DNA of 64,000 bases, from positions 36,679 through 100,678 of IMG/VR virus record IMGVR_UViG_3300030107_003448; one strand, 5' to 3'. Under the pieces are notes generated by a model, which was given only the letters and a program-made list of their open reading frames with translations, made no database searches and had not been told where the DNA came from. Position numbers and translations under genes: made by a program. The stretch is from a virus. How positions within the stretch are numbered: position 1 is the first letter of the stretch; each line of letters opens with the position of its first letter. This document shows, one piece after another, positions 46,305-54,467 of this stretch.

Positions 46305-47716
46305 GCCTCCACTATATCTGTAAATTGACTAGTATCTCCTCTACCTAATTCTCCATTAATACCTGTAAATTCAAAGTTCAAAAACTTGTATGTTTCGGCC
46401 TCTATATTTGTGCAAGTGCCCTCTACTATAATGCCTAATTTCTCTATATCTTCCCAATCTTCTTCTGGGCTCACTCCTCTACGATTGAGTATCAAAATAA
46501 CATTTGTGCTCGCCTCTGCGTCAAGGGTAAGAGTGTGAATCGGGAAAGAGTCAAACCCGTCTAAAACAGCCAATCTTAAACAAATGAATCCTTCTTTGTC
46601 TTTTTTCATTTCTGTAATTAATAGGCGGAATTGGAATGCGTGGTGCACAAGAATCCACCCGTTATTATCTCCGGGTTTGTATGGGCCTCCATCGACAATA
46701 CGGGCTAGTTCATTATCGTCTAACAAAGACATAATTTGTGTAGCAGATTCATTACCTGTTAATTCCATTGGCTCTATCACTTTCATTCTTTTACCACTAC
46801 TAGCCCAAAAACGTAGTATGTGAATCCTGTCTTTGTAAGGGAGGTGTATTTTAGATTCATTGTAATATAAGCAATCAGTCACACACCATAATTTATTATT
46901 CATAGATTCTACTTCTACAATCCAATCTCCTCTAGGTTTGTAACCATCCCACATTGTTTTGAGACCAATTACCTTAGACCCGTCTCTATTTCTTAAGGTG
47001 GCTTTTCTGTTATGGATATATAAAAATCTACGTGGTCCTCTCACTATATCTACAAATGAGTCTTCGGGCATCGTAGTTTTTCCCCACTGTTGATAATGCC
47101 CCCCTTTCATAGCACAATCTGGTCTAGGTGTTAGCATGGGTAATGTTTCTGGTGATTTTAATAGTCTGATAACTACCTCAAGAAAAGGGATAGTAGAATA
47201 AGCGGCATGTATATCATTTGGTTTAAATTTCATATGAGGCACATGTGACCATGCTAGAGCATATAAAAACGAACCTTGGCTCATAGAAATGGGCCTACTT
47301 GTTAGAATAGTAGACCAAAATAATAGTGCTTCTAGTTCATCCATTTGATTGCATAATGTAAGAATATCATGATTGTATAAATCCTTAGCGATAGCCAAGC
47401 ATTGAGTAATGGTTATGCCAGTAGATGTTATTCCTTCAGATTCGGATGCTAATATTTCTGGTAAAGTTTCATGTCCTAAAGATTGTGAAATAGTATGAGG
47501 GTAAACATTTAGTTCCTCAGATAATTTAAGCCGTAAATTTTTGCTACTAATATAAGGGCCACAGAAAAGGAAATCACATAATTCTATAATTTCTTCGTGG
47601 TTTTTAGATTCCTCTATCACACCTTTGACAAAATCTTTACGATTCTCAAAATGGGGTTTTTTTATCCATAATTCAGCCGCTAGTTCAGCCACTTTTCTTA
47701 ATCGCATTTCAACCAT
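46295..47716 (-). CDS. Large protein with weak ATP-dependent DNA ligase resemblance
   Basis: A 473-residue protein. A helical N-terminal half (1-200) is followed by a region that recalls nucleotidyltransferase ligases in order. FVDIVRGPRRFLYIH takes the place of the KxDGxR lysine motif, then RNRDGSKVIG, then WCVTDCLYYNESKIHLPYKD and RIHILRF, much like the ligase pattern FDxLYxxG...LPxxxRxxxL. If the alignment is right, the catalytic Lys is Arg and the Asp-Gly is lost, so it would be inactive as a ligase. It could equally be an unrelated DNA-binding protein. It overlaps the mini-TFB gene by 19 bp. Confidence 0.35.
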   Translation of the reverse strand: MVEMRLRKVAELAAELWIKKPHFENRKDFVKGVIEESKNHEEIIELCDFLFCGPYISSKNLRLKLSEELNVYPHTISQSLGHETLPEILASESEGITSTGITITQCLAIAKDLYNHDILTLCNQMDELEALLFWSTILTSRPISMSQGSFLYALAWSHVPHMKFKPNDIHAAYSTIPFLEVVIRLLKSPETLPMLTPRPDCAMKGGHYQQWGKTTMPEDSFVDIVRGPRRFLYIHNRKATLRNRDGSKVIGLKTMWDGYKPRGDWIVEVESMNNKLWCVTDCLYYNESKIHLPYKDRIHILRFWASSGKRMKVIEPMELTGNESATQIMSLLDDNELARIVDGGPYKPGDNNGWILVHHAFQFRLLITEMKKDKEGFICLRLAVLDGFDSFPIHTLTLDAEASTNVILILNRRGVSPEEDWEDIEKLGIIVEGTCTNIEAETYKFLNFEFTGINGELGRGDTSQFTDIVEACS

Positions 47717-48018
47717 CTCGGCTTAGGTTGTGTGCTTACTCCATAATTGTCTTTCAATTTTTTAGCGAATTGTCTAATTGTGACTTTCGCCCCATACTTA
47801 TTTGCTGTAAAATAAAGACAATCTACCATTGTCCCTTGTAAAGTGCGTGGAGCCTTGCCTGCATATTTATCATACAGAGACAAGGCGTGCTCTATAATAT
47901 CGGGAGACAAACCTAACGCTTGTCCCATTTTTATTCCTATATGATGTGCATTATCTTTAAAGCCACGGTAAGCATTGGCTTTAACTCTCATTCTTTCGGA
48001 ATGTCCTTTAACTCTCAT
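47698..48018 (-). CDS. Mini-TFB: single cyclin-repeat protein
   Basis: A 106-residue basic protein. Residues about 18-95 follow one TFB cyclin repeat: MGQALGLSPDIIEHALSLYD, then TMVDCLYFTANKYGAKVTIR and QFAKKL. These match LxLPxxVxxxAxxIYxK...AxxYIAxRxxGxPxTxxEI. There is no zinc ribbon, B-reader or second repeat, so it cannot be a complete TFB. It may bind TBP or BRE DNA as a regulator or decoy beside the full viral TFB (29142-30062). The start is ATG 48018. A second ATG at 47991 follows a repeated GAATGAGAGTTAAAG sequence. Confidence 0.5.
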   Translation of the reverse strand: MRVKGHSERMRVKANAYRGFKDNAHHIGIKMGQALGLSPDIIEHALSLYDKYAGKAPRTLQGTMVDCLYFTANKYGAKVTIRQFAKKLKDNYGVSTQPKPRWLKCD

Positions 48019-48746
48019 TCTTCCTCATCGCCTTCATTTGTAGGTGAATAAAGACAGTATGTTCCTCTCATGTGAGGAGGCACTGGTTCATCGTTTAATG
48101 TTGAACCCAACGGAACACAAACAGTAGGGGCTAGATTGCTATCTACCATGTCTACAACTTGTTCACGAGTTAACACTGTATAGATTCCTTCCTCAGTAAC
48201 CCAACGGAAAAACAAATTATCTCCACCTAGTAAACCGTAGTCTTTCGGGTCAATTCTAATTACAGTATCACATTCACCACAGGGGAACTCCACAAACCAT
48301 CTTTCCATTTCTATACCTTGTGCATTTTCATCAAGGGCCGCCTGCATTCCTACAGTAACCCACCTAGAATCTTCTAATGGCATGTCGACTAATTTACAAT
48401 CACAACCTTCTGCGAGACATTCCCATTGTGCTGCTATTGCTTGTTGTCGTAAAAGTTGTTGATATTGTTCTTCTTGTGGATTAAGAGAAGGTAAAACCAT
48501 CTCTGCGTCTTCTTCTGTAATAACCCAATCTGTCCCATCTAAAGTTAGTAAAACCCTTCTATGCATTTCTCCAGAATCTGGATGCTGTGTAATTTTACGA
48601 AGGGCTAAGGAAGTCTCTCCTGTCCTTTCATATTCTAACCCAGAACCACCCGGGGCCCAGATACCCCCTACATTAATACTAGTCAAATGACTAATAGTCC
48701 ATTCTATATCCTGTTCTGTAGGAACCCATATTTCTTCTTCGCTCAT
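48015..48746 (-). CDS. Hypothetical acidic protein with cysteine clusters
   Basis: A 243-residue acidic protein. The central cysteines CLAEGCDCKL and FPCGECDTVI could bind one zinc. The rest is mixed alpha/beta with a C-terminal YTVLTREQVVDMVDSN helix. It overlaps both neighbours by 4 bp. No family is recognised. Confidence 0.55.
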   Translation of the reverse strand: MSEEEIWVPTEQDIEWTISHLTSINVGGIWAPGGSGLEYERTGETSLALRKITQHPDSGEMHRRVLLTLDGTDWVITEEDAEMVLPSLNPQEEQYQQLLRQQAIAAQWECLAEGCDCKLVDMPLEDSRWVTVGMQAALDENAQGIEMERWFVEFPCGECDTVIRIDPKDYGLLGGDNLFFRWVTEEGIYTVLTREQVVDMVDSNLAPTVCVPLGSTLNDEPVPPHMRGTYCLYSPTNEGDEEE

Positions 48747-51214
48747 TTTCTCACCTCATATTCTCGGTCACTAGTTCCACCCCATCCACGTTGATGTGCT
48801 TTAACCCAAACCACTTTGCCCTGTTCTTTATATCTCTCGGATTTTAGCACTCTGAAATGTCTTCTTACTAAGTGGAACTTCCTCCCGTTGCCCTCTCCCA
48901 AGGCAATAGAGTTTACATATCTTTTGACTTCGCCCGTCAATCTAACGACTTGTGTTTTACCCCAAATAGGCTTGCCTTTAAGTTTCCTATTTCGTTTTAA
49001 TTTATCATGGAACTTTGATTTTGGTTTATCTACAAAACTAACATTGGGTAATTGGATAAAATATAACAAACCTATAATAAAATCTACTATCTCTCTCAAA
49101 TATTTAGTAGGCCCAGATTTTCTCGGTCTAGGAGGTAACATATTATCCCATGTAGATACTCCTATTTTGTTTGTTGTGACATATCGATATTTGCCATTTG
49201 TAATAACTGCTGATATTATCCAATGCCTTTTATTCGGTTGAGGGGGGTCTACCTTATCGTGACCTTCTAAAACATCTGTTTTCACATGAACTGCTTTTGA
49301 CCCATCGTCTTCTATATCTATTATCACACCTGCGTTTTGGTCTGCTAATCTTTTCATTCCTGTGTAATTATCGACACCAGTGTAAGAGCCTTCTTTAGCA
49401 TTATATTCACCAGCAAAAAGGACTTTTTTAGACCATTGTTCGTTAGTATACTCATCGAATTCTTGCCCTATACAGGCTGTGACCAATTTGTCACCTATAC
49501 TTTCTGTGTTTAGATTTGTTAAAAGCCCTTCTTCACCTGTTAGTAAATTACAATATATTTGGTCTCCATGTCCCTTTTCTACATATTCAGCATATTGTTC
49601 GTCATCTAATTCATGAATTAAAATACCTTCACATAACTCACCAGAAGATAATGGTAAATTGACATCTAAAAACATAGATTGATATGGTAAATACAAAAAT
49701 TCAGCATTAATTTTACTAGGTAAACCTGTGTTCAAAATAAGTTGTTTAGTGTCTGGGTCTATTACAAAATTCATAGCCTCTTTGGTGCGTTTGAAATAAG
49801 GACAATTAACCCTTCCTTGTAAACGATTTACAAAAGAGGCAGAGGCATGTGTGAATCTTTGTGTAGTTTCAAAAGAAATAGGGCTTTCTAATTGTATGAA
49901 ATCCTGCCTAAAAGGACCAAACTTACTAGTCATATAGTCTACTGACGCATATTGGTCAAATATACGATATAACAATGAATCGAATAAGAAATCTCTTGGT
50001 GGTGTATTAGTTTCTTTATGTAATACTTTGTCCTCATTCATGTCAAATGTAGGCACTGAATCATCTGTTAATTGTATTCTATAATTACTTGCGCTCATGT
50101 CCGATTCTATTTCCCATTTCTTAGCATAATTTATCAAATCTGTGATATAAGGAAGATATAAAGATATAGGAAGCATCCATAGTTTCCCACACAACCAAAG
50201 TAAATTATGACTCATTTCACGATTGATGTGTTGTTTATATATGTCTTCGTGGTTTCCCATTGTGTCTATAATGGTCCTTAAACCCCCAGTAAACTTATCC
50301 CTTGTAAAACAACGGAAAGCATAATTGAAATCATTATCTTCCATGAAGCCTACTTTTTCAAAAGGATTAAGAGTTTCCCACCATTCTCCAAATATACTCC
50401 TAAGAAAACTAGGATGAAAACAATCTGGTGAATTAAATTCAATATCAATAAACTTACCATTTATTGTAACGTCATCAATACTCACACGACTAAATTCATT
50501 AGAAAGGTAGAAATAAACAACAAATAAATGAAGATAGTCTATGTTATTAAATAAGTTAGTATCTATTAAAGCGTGCGCAATATTATATGGTTTGGGTTTA
50601 CTTCCAAATTTTAAACCTAGTGAATCCAATATTTTCTTATTGAGTCGTTTACCTCCGTGTATGAGGTTACTATATTCTGTTTGACCCAACATCAATATGT
50701 TTAATATCTCACTAGTTGTAAATATAGCCAAACCCTTAGTCGCAAATTTTGTCTGTTGGTGTTTATTTGAGTTAACTAAACAACACAAATCATGATACAA
50801 TTCTATATTAGGTGGCACATTTTTATTAAACCTTTTTAGTGCCATTCTCATTGTATCTATACTATCGCCTGTAGGTATTTTACCAAAACTAATCATGAAT
50901 GCTGTGTATAATAACGCACATTCCGCCCTATTTATTTCATTTATCATGAAATTACGTAATTTTGTTTTTTTACCACTTATATTATCCAGAAAGTTATCAA
51001 ATTCTTGTGGGCTTACAGAAATATCAAACTCCATTTCTATATCATCATAGTTATCTTTTGTTTGGAGTTCTATCATAGTTTGGAATAATTTATCTACAGC
51101 AAAGCGTTCTCTTTGCCTGTAAACTTTCTTCTTCTTCTGTTTTTTCTTATACTGATGTGCAATCGCCTTGCGTCTAGCCAATTCCCTTTTGGGGAGTTTG
51201 TTAGGTTTACCCAT
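48743..51214 (-). CDS. Large hypothetical protein (823 aa) with basic ends
   Basis: The N-terminus is strongly basic (KKKQKKKKVYRQRERF). A long helical body (about 40-420) has many aromatic and Asn residues. The C-terminus (about 700-823) is basic with KFHLVRRHFRVLKSERYKE then VVWVKAHQRGWGG. This end resembles a short phage module of the type H-x-VRGHxR...WVxxHxRG, known from many unrelated phage proteins. There are no catalytic motifs. It could be a nucleic-acid-binding or large early host-takeover protein. Confidence 0.55.
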   Translation of the reverse strand: MGKPNKLPKRELARRKAIAHQYKKKQKKKKVYRQRERFAVDKLFQTMIELQTKDNYDDIEMEFDISVSPQEFDNFLDNISGKKTKLRNFMINEINRAECALLYTAFMISFGKIPTGDSIDTMRMALKRFNKNVPPNIELYHDLCCLVNSNKHQQTKFATKGLAIFTTSEILNILMLGQTEYSNLIHGGKRLNKKILDSLGLKFGSKPKPYNIAHALIDTNLFNNIDYLHLFVVYFYLSNEFSRVSIDDVTINGKFIDIEFNSPDCFHPSFLRSIFGEWWETLNPFEKVGFMEDNDFNYAFRCFTRDKFTGGLRTIIDTMGNHEDIYKQHINREMSHNLLWLCGKLWMLPISLYLPYITDLINYAKKWEIESDMSASNYRIQLTDDSVPTFDMNEDKVLHKETNTPPRDFLFDSLLYRIFDQYASVDYMTSKFGPFRQDFIQLESPISFETTQRFTHASASFVNRLQGRVNCPYFKRTKEAMNFVIDPDTKQLILNTGLPSKINAEFLYLPYQSMFLDVNLPLSSGELCEGILIHELDDEQYAEYVEKGHGDQIYCNLLTGEEGLLTNLNTESIGDKLVTACIGQEFDEYTNEQWSKKVLFAGEYNAKEGSYTGVDNYTGMKRLADQNAGVIIDIEDDGSKAVHVKTDVLEGHDKVDPPQPNKRHWIISAVITNGKYRYVTTNKIGVSTWDNMLPPRPRKSGPTKYLREIVDFIIGLLYFIQLPNVSFVDKPKSKFHDKLKRNRKLKGKPIWGKTQVVRLTGEVKRYVNSIALGEGNGRKFHLVRRHFRVLKSERYKEQGKVVWVKAHQRGWGGTSDREYEVRK

Positions 51215-51224
51215 AATATCACAC

Positions 51225-51587
51225 TCACGCTAAGTCGTTTAAGAAATTGTTATAGCCACCATTACGAATCCAAATCATATTACTACAACATAAAGCAGGG
51301 TAAATATGGAACTGTTCTAACATAAGAATCATACAATCGTTAGTTATTTTTTTCTTACAGTTAGGACATTGTTGATAATGGTCACATGCATTTAGCACAG
51401 CCATGACATGCTGTTCTTTATATGGCCCGCCTTTTACATGCTCTGGAACAGTAAATGATAACGATGTTATATCACAAGTAAGCCCATCTTCTCCTACCCA
51501 TTTACCATCAGTTAAACTATCTGGTGTGATTTTAAGACCAGAAATGTATATGGTTTCTTCATCGTCTTCACTCATCTTATCACTCAT
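51225..51587 (-). CDS. Zinc-binding hypothetical protein
   Basis: A 120-residue protein. ACDHYQQCPNCKKKI and ALCCSNMIWI supply Cys/His ligands. The acidic N-terminus precedes strands. Starts at 51587 or 51575 are possible; the latter sits behind GAGTGATAAG. It overlaps the upstream stop. Confidence 0.55.
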   Translation of the reverse strand: MSDKMSEDDEETIYISGLKITPDSLTDGKWVGEDGLTCDITSLSFTVPEHVKGGPYKEQHVMAVLNACDHYQQCPNCKKKITNDCMILMLEQFHIYPALCCSNMIWIRNGGYNNFLNDLA

Positions 51588-53208
51588 TCAATACTTTTAG
51601 CACTTCTGATACAGTAGGAACATCTTCTCCTAACCCTGTGATTCCTGCATCTTTCACATAGGATTTGAAATCGCCCCAATCAGTAATTGCTTCGCCATTT
51701 TCTCTAGCGTAGTCTTTCATTGTATTTGTTCCTATAGTGGTCAACAGACTATCGATTTTCTGTAGCCTCTTATTGAAAGTGTTCATCTTCAATGTGTTAC
51801 CTGTTAACTTACGTCTACCATCTGTCCATTCTGGTTTATGTGTTACTGCGCCTGTCATAACTTGGTATGCATGGAACAATGTTCCTTTATTCTCGGGTTG
51901 AACTGCTACCCATGGTTCATTGTAATTTGTCCAACCATGACCGAACAATTCCCACATATGACTACCAATAAGATTACCATCTTTGTTGGGTCTTGGATAT
52001 GAAATTAAGCCCGCTCTTTCAGATAATGTGATTAGTCTTTCAAATTGAGCATCTTCAAGTCTTACATGTTTCAATGCTTCGACATGTCCTAGTCCTCTTT
52101 GTGCATCTACAATTACACTATCGATTGTGCCTGCAAAATCATCCCAATTAACAGGCTCCATCACTCCTCTAGTATGTCTCATAGCCGCAATAGTTCGCTG
52201 GCCACCAATAACACCTGCATTGGTGCAAGCATTACGTCTTGCTACTGCTTGTAGTTTGAGTGAACCGCTACCATCTAAAGAGTTATGAATACTGAATCCA
52301 TAACGCCACATTGAATGCACTTGTTCTTGTAATCCCATCATAGTTTCTGGGGCTAACCAACCACTATCTGCTTCTGCTACAGTAGTCCATTTATCCGATA
52401 TTACATCAGTGCCATACCCTCTCTTAAAGTGAACTGCTCCACTTACGTCACAATCTAACCTCATTTGTTTACCTCTATCAAAGGCTAACACACTTGCTTG
52501 CCAACCATTCAAAGCGGCTCTTTGTAGAATCGGCCTACATAATGTAGGATAAGATAAAGGATAGTATCTATCACTATATGTGCCTAATAATGCACCCGCA
52601 GGTTCTCTTGCACTTTTGAAATTAGTATTGAAACCCAAATATACTGCTGAATCCCCTTTAGTGTTATTCACTCTTTGCATACGAGGTGCTGTTTGTATTT
52701 TGAGCGGGTTGTTGTCTCCTTCTTGCACAGGCACATAAGCAGGTAAAAGGACTGGTTCAAAATCCCAATCACATATAGTTTCAAATCTACCACCTGTTAT
52801 CAATGCCCCTCCCCATATATCTTGTGGGATAGGGTCACCATTAGCATCTTCTAACTTAATGATATTAGGTGTATCAAATTTATGAAACGATGGTTTAGAA
52901 TCATCTAAAGACAATTCTGGTATGTCTTCATTGTTTTCAAAAGCAGACACAATCATAATATCTTTTTCATCTGTCACCAATGGTGCTGAATTTCCCATAA
53001 ACTGCTTATGGGGATTATATGTTCCTGCTTCTGTTTGTATCGTTTCTAAACTAAATACACTTCTTCCGTCTGTCAAGGCTTCCTGCCTTGTTATCGCTTT
53101 TCTAGGCACCCATTGATGTTGACCTCCAGTCTGTGCTTCGTATTGAATCAAAATCCTTTGACCACTAGCATCATCAACTTTACCTATTACAATTATTTTT
53201 TCTGTCAT
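51580..53208 (-). CDS. DUF932-like phage protein
   Basis: A 542-residue protein from ATG 53208, behind GGAAGTGAG. A GTG at 53217 is nearer the element but lacks a ribosome site. Features reminiscent of the DUF932 phage/plasmid family are a central YLGFNTNF, then RYYPLSYPTLCRP, SVLAFDRGKQMRLDCDVSGA, and a late HMWELFGHGWTNYNEPW...HAYQVMTGAVTH. In that family an Asn-rich ending with a His close by is typical. The function of the family is not established. It is the first gene behind promoter-like element 5. Confidence 0.4.
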   Translation of the reverse strand: MTEKIIVIGKVDDASGQRILIQYEAQTGGQHQWVPRKAITRQEALTDGRSVFSLETIQTEAGTYNPHKQFMGNSAPLVTDEKDIMIVSAFENNEDIPELSLDDSKPSFHKFDTPNIIKLEDANGDPIPQDIWGGALITGGRFETICDWDFEPVLLPAYVPVQEGDNNPLKIQTAPRMQRVNNTKGDSAVYLGFNTNFKSAREPAGALLGTYSDRYYPLSYPTLCRPILQRAALNGWQASVLAFDRGKQMRLDCDVSGAVHFKRGYGTDVISDKWTTVAEADSGWLAPETMMGLQEQVHSMWRYGFSIHNSLDGSGSLKLQAVARRNACTNAGVIGGQRTIAAMRHTRGVMEPVNWDDFAGTIDSVIVDAQRGLGHVEALKHVRLEDAQFERLITLSERAGLISYPRPNKDGNLIGSHMWELFGHGWTNYNEPWVAVQPENKGTLFHAYQVMTGAVTHKPEWTDGRRKLTGNTLKMNTFNKRLQKIDSLLTTIGTNTMKDYARENGEAITDWGDFKSYVKDAGITGLGEDVPTVSEVLKVLNE

Positions 53209-53220
53209 CTTTCTCACTTC

Positions 53221-53245
53221 CTTTATTGTTGTTGGTTCTTAAAGG
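53221..53245 (-). promoter_or_regulatory. Promoter-like element, copy 5
   Basis: Transcribed strand CCTTTAAGAACCAACAACAA then TAAAG. The centre is 33 bp before ATG 53208. It also encodes the end of the upstream gene (FKNQQQ, stop). Confidence 0.65.
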
Positions 53246-53849
53246 CTTCCAACTTTGCCTCTACTAATCCAGTAGCATCTAAAGTAGCCATACCAATTGG
53301 TATTGCTTCTACTTTGACTAAGGTGTCACCAGCACGAGTAGTCCAAGTCATATCCTTAATGTTCTGAACCACTATCTCGATTGCTTGTTTGTGTTTAGCA
53401 TATTCATCCTTCCAATGTTTGGCTAACTCTTTATCAGTGTTAATACACTTTTCTTGAGCCTCCACCATCGCTTCCGCAATTCTATTATAAGCCGCTTCTG
53501 CTAATGGTCCTACCTTTTCTGGAGGAGCATCAGAGGGCACTATCATCTTGACAAGCATGTCGAGCAGTATGCCTACCTGCAAGCCGGGTGGAACCTTGTG
53601 GGGTATTCTTTGACGCACATCTGGGCATCTACGATACCCATGCCCATCCGTCTTACCTCCACTATGCGCTTGTGTGTTTAGCACTACTGTCGTGCCTGTG
53701 ACTAAATCTTGTATCAATAACTGTGGGTCAGAATAGGTATCACCATTCCTGTCCGCACGAGCCATTTCTTGTTTGTGTATTACTTGTCCTAATTTGGTGA
53801 GAACCTTTCCTGCACCATCAGTCCATTCCATTTCTCCTGCTTGTTTCAT
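53223..53849 (-). CDS. Hypothetical protein
   Basis: A 208-residue mixed protein. The N-terminal segment has a strand-rich part (LIQDLVTGTTVVLNTQAHSG), a basic turn (GYRRCPDVRQRIPHKV), then long helices (PLAEAAYNRIAEAMVEAQEK; ELAKHWKDEYAKHKQAIEIV). The final six codons lie in promoter-like element 5. No family is recognised. It is coupled to the coiled-coil gene. Confidence 0.55.
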   Translation of the reverse strand: MKQAGEMEWTDGAGKVLTKLGQVIHKQEMARADRNGDTYSDPQLLIQDLVTGTTVVLNTQAHSGGKTDGHGYRRCPDVRQRIPHKVPPGLQVGILLDMLVKMIVPSDAPPEKVGPLAEAAYNRIAEAMVEAQEKCINTDKELAKHWKDEYAKHKQAIEIVVQNIKDMTWTTRAGDTLVKVEAIPIGMATLDATGLVEAKLEAFKNQQQ

Positions 53850-54061
53850 TCTTCATTCCTCCATTCAAGATATTCTTCTGTCGTCAATACTTTTTCCATG
53901 ATGGATAACAAAAATCCCGAAGGGTTTCTATCCATCTTACCTACTTCTCTAATGTAATCTATGGTGCTACGCAAATCCTTGACTTCTGCTTCCAGATTTC
54001 CATTTGCTTTATCCAGTTCAACTACTCGCTTATGCCAATAATTCATTAAATTCTTACTCAT
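53846..54061 (-). CDS. Small coiled-coil protein
   Basis: A 71-residue protein from ATG 54061, behind GGAGTGAT. The upstream GTG 54070 is rejected. Helical heptads run through VVELDKANGNLEAEVKDLRS. The rest is a short helix (LLSIMEKVLTTEEYLEW). It is probably a multimerising accessory factor. Confidence 0.55.
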   Translation of the reverse strand: MSKNLMNYWHKRVVELDKANGNLEAEVKDLRSTIDYIREVGKMDRNPSGFLLSIMEKVLTTEEYLEWRNEE

Positions 54062-54467
54062 TTTTATCACTCCAATCTACTACTGCAAATGATTTGCAAC
54101 CTATGATTCTACCATCGTCATCTCTTACAGTATCATTAACCATAAGTAAATCCTTACGTTCAGGGTAAGCATTTGCTACAAGTGCTGATACAATATAGTA
54201 TACACCTTCTTCATAGTCGGGTAAGTTAGACTCACCATAAACTACTTGCTTTACATCCACAATAGTAGTTGGTTTATAGTCATCCATTAATGGGCTTAGA
54301 CCCATAGTCATCCATAAATTTAACTTACTATAACATGGTATATTACCTACTACTTTTTGTGATGACTCTAATCTTATTGGCTCATCGCTTTTAGGGATTC
54401 TTATCAATACGTTCCCATCATCATCTACTAGGTTAATATCATGTGGTGTCCTATTCACTATCTTCAT
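54054..54467 (-). CDS. Conserved phage-type hypothetical protein (TPHDINL start)
   Basis: A 137-residue beta-rich protein. VNRTPHDINLVDDDGNVL at the start and VYYIVSALVANAYPERKDLL, then VRDDDGRIIGCKSF, match a small conserved family seen in many dsDNA phages (NLTPHxVxI start, GLPxxxxGxxYIVSxxV, RxDLxxP). Its function is unknown. It overlaps the large gene upstream and the coiled-coil gene downstream. Confidence 0.5.
   Translation of the reverse strand: MKIVNRTPHDINLVDDDGNVLIRIPKSDEPIRLESSQKVVGNIPCYSKLNLWMTMGLSPLMDDYKPTTIVDVKQVVYGESNLPDYEEGVYYIVSALVANAYPERKDLLMVNDTVRDDDGRIIGCKSFAVVDWSDKNE

Noticed and set aside
44309-53245. FKNQQ(Q/K) C-terminal peptide as a conserved protein tag
   Set aside because: The identity is explained by the promoter-like DNA element overlapping both gene ends. 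Other copies are out of frame or non-coding.
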